Notes under the pieces: model-generated
What the model was told of the DNA's origin: nothing
Seen by the model: the letters and a program-made list of their open reading frames with translations, nothing else
Databases searched by the model: none
Position numbers and translations under genes: made by a program
In this document: piece by piece, positions 5,481-5,577 of the stretch
Layout of the letters: each line of letters starts with the position of its first letter
Numbering within the stretch: position 1 is the first letter of the stretch
Assembly (NCBI GenBank): GCA_018400335.1
Contig: JAGYMT010000147.1
Span: 1-5,577, forward strand
From: Kiritimatiellia bacterium
GTDB taxonomy: Bacteria; Verrucomicrobiota; Kiritimatiellia; JAAZAB01
DNA: 5,577 nt
Reading direction: 5' to 3'

Positions 5481-5577
5481 GCAAGGATTTCGAGCACGTC
5501 CTTCTTGACCTGCTTCCAATTCTTCGCCGTCTGCTTTTCGATCAACTCCCTGACCTTGGCGCGGATGTCCGCCGGCG
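5477..5577 (-). CDS. 3' end of an unidentified minus-strand gene
   Basis: From the right edge a minus-strand frame stays open for 32 codons and stops at TAA (5479-5477). The visible C-terminus includes ADIRAKVRELIEKQTAKN and ends WKQVKKDVLEILA. It looks like one or two charged amphipathic helices rich in K and E, with no diagnostic motif. The stop codon overlaps the stop of the convergent plus-strand gene within 5477-5480, so there is no space for a terminator. Codon composition is gene-like. The start and most of the gene lie outside the window. Confidence 0.6.
   Translation of the reverse strand, partial: PADIRAKVRELIEKQTAKNWKQVKKDVLEILA

Overview
The window reads as the early/replication module of a bacterial mobile element (prophage, phage-plasmid or integrative element). 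The host is probably a GC-rich Gram-negative bacterium, perhaps a proteobacterium. This rests on moderately high GC, strong Shine-Dalgarno (SD) sites and phage-type gene families; the species cannot be read from the sequence. No rRNA, tRNA, CRISPR array, transposase or integrase is visible.

Layout. A compact leftward (minus-strand) series starts at 4337. It runs: XRE-type regulator (4137-4337), excisionase-like HTH protein (3850-4140), an overlooked 34-residue ORF (3749-3853), a Spo11/topoisomerase VI-A-like protein (2850-3752) and a P4-alpha-like TOPRIM primase / SF3 helicase (604-2853). A 96-base AT-rich gap with nested inverted repeats follows (508-603). Beyond it lie a small cysteine-rich protein (271-507), a 43-residue membrane peptide (143-274) and the 5' end of a ParB-like gene that leaves the window (1-146). 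Six of the seven junctions are 4-base ATGA stop/start overlaps, so translation is probably coupled.

Divergent from this series, across a short AT-rich control region (4338-4406), is a plus-strand gene (4407-5480). Its product has an N-terminal helix-turn-helix and a C-terminal four-cysteine zinc ribbon, and the family is not recognised. Its stop codon overlaps the stop of a convergent minus-strand gene that enters from the right edge (5477-5577).

Reading of the system: the two small HTH proteins probably control the element. The primase-helicase primes and unwinds its DNA. The Topo VI-A-like protein would act on the same DNA as a topoisomerase, nicking or recombination factor. It keeps the RxxYY, E-K-D-A and DxDPxG signatures of Spo11/Topo VI-A but has no ATPase (B) subunit in view. 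That orphan type IIB topoisomerase-like protein, translationally coupled to a replicative primase-helicase, is the most interesting part of the window.
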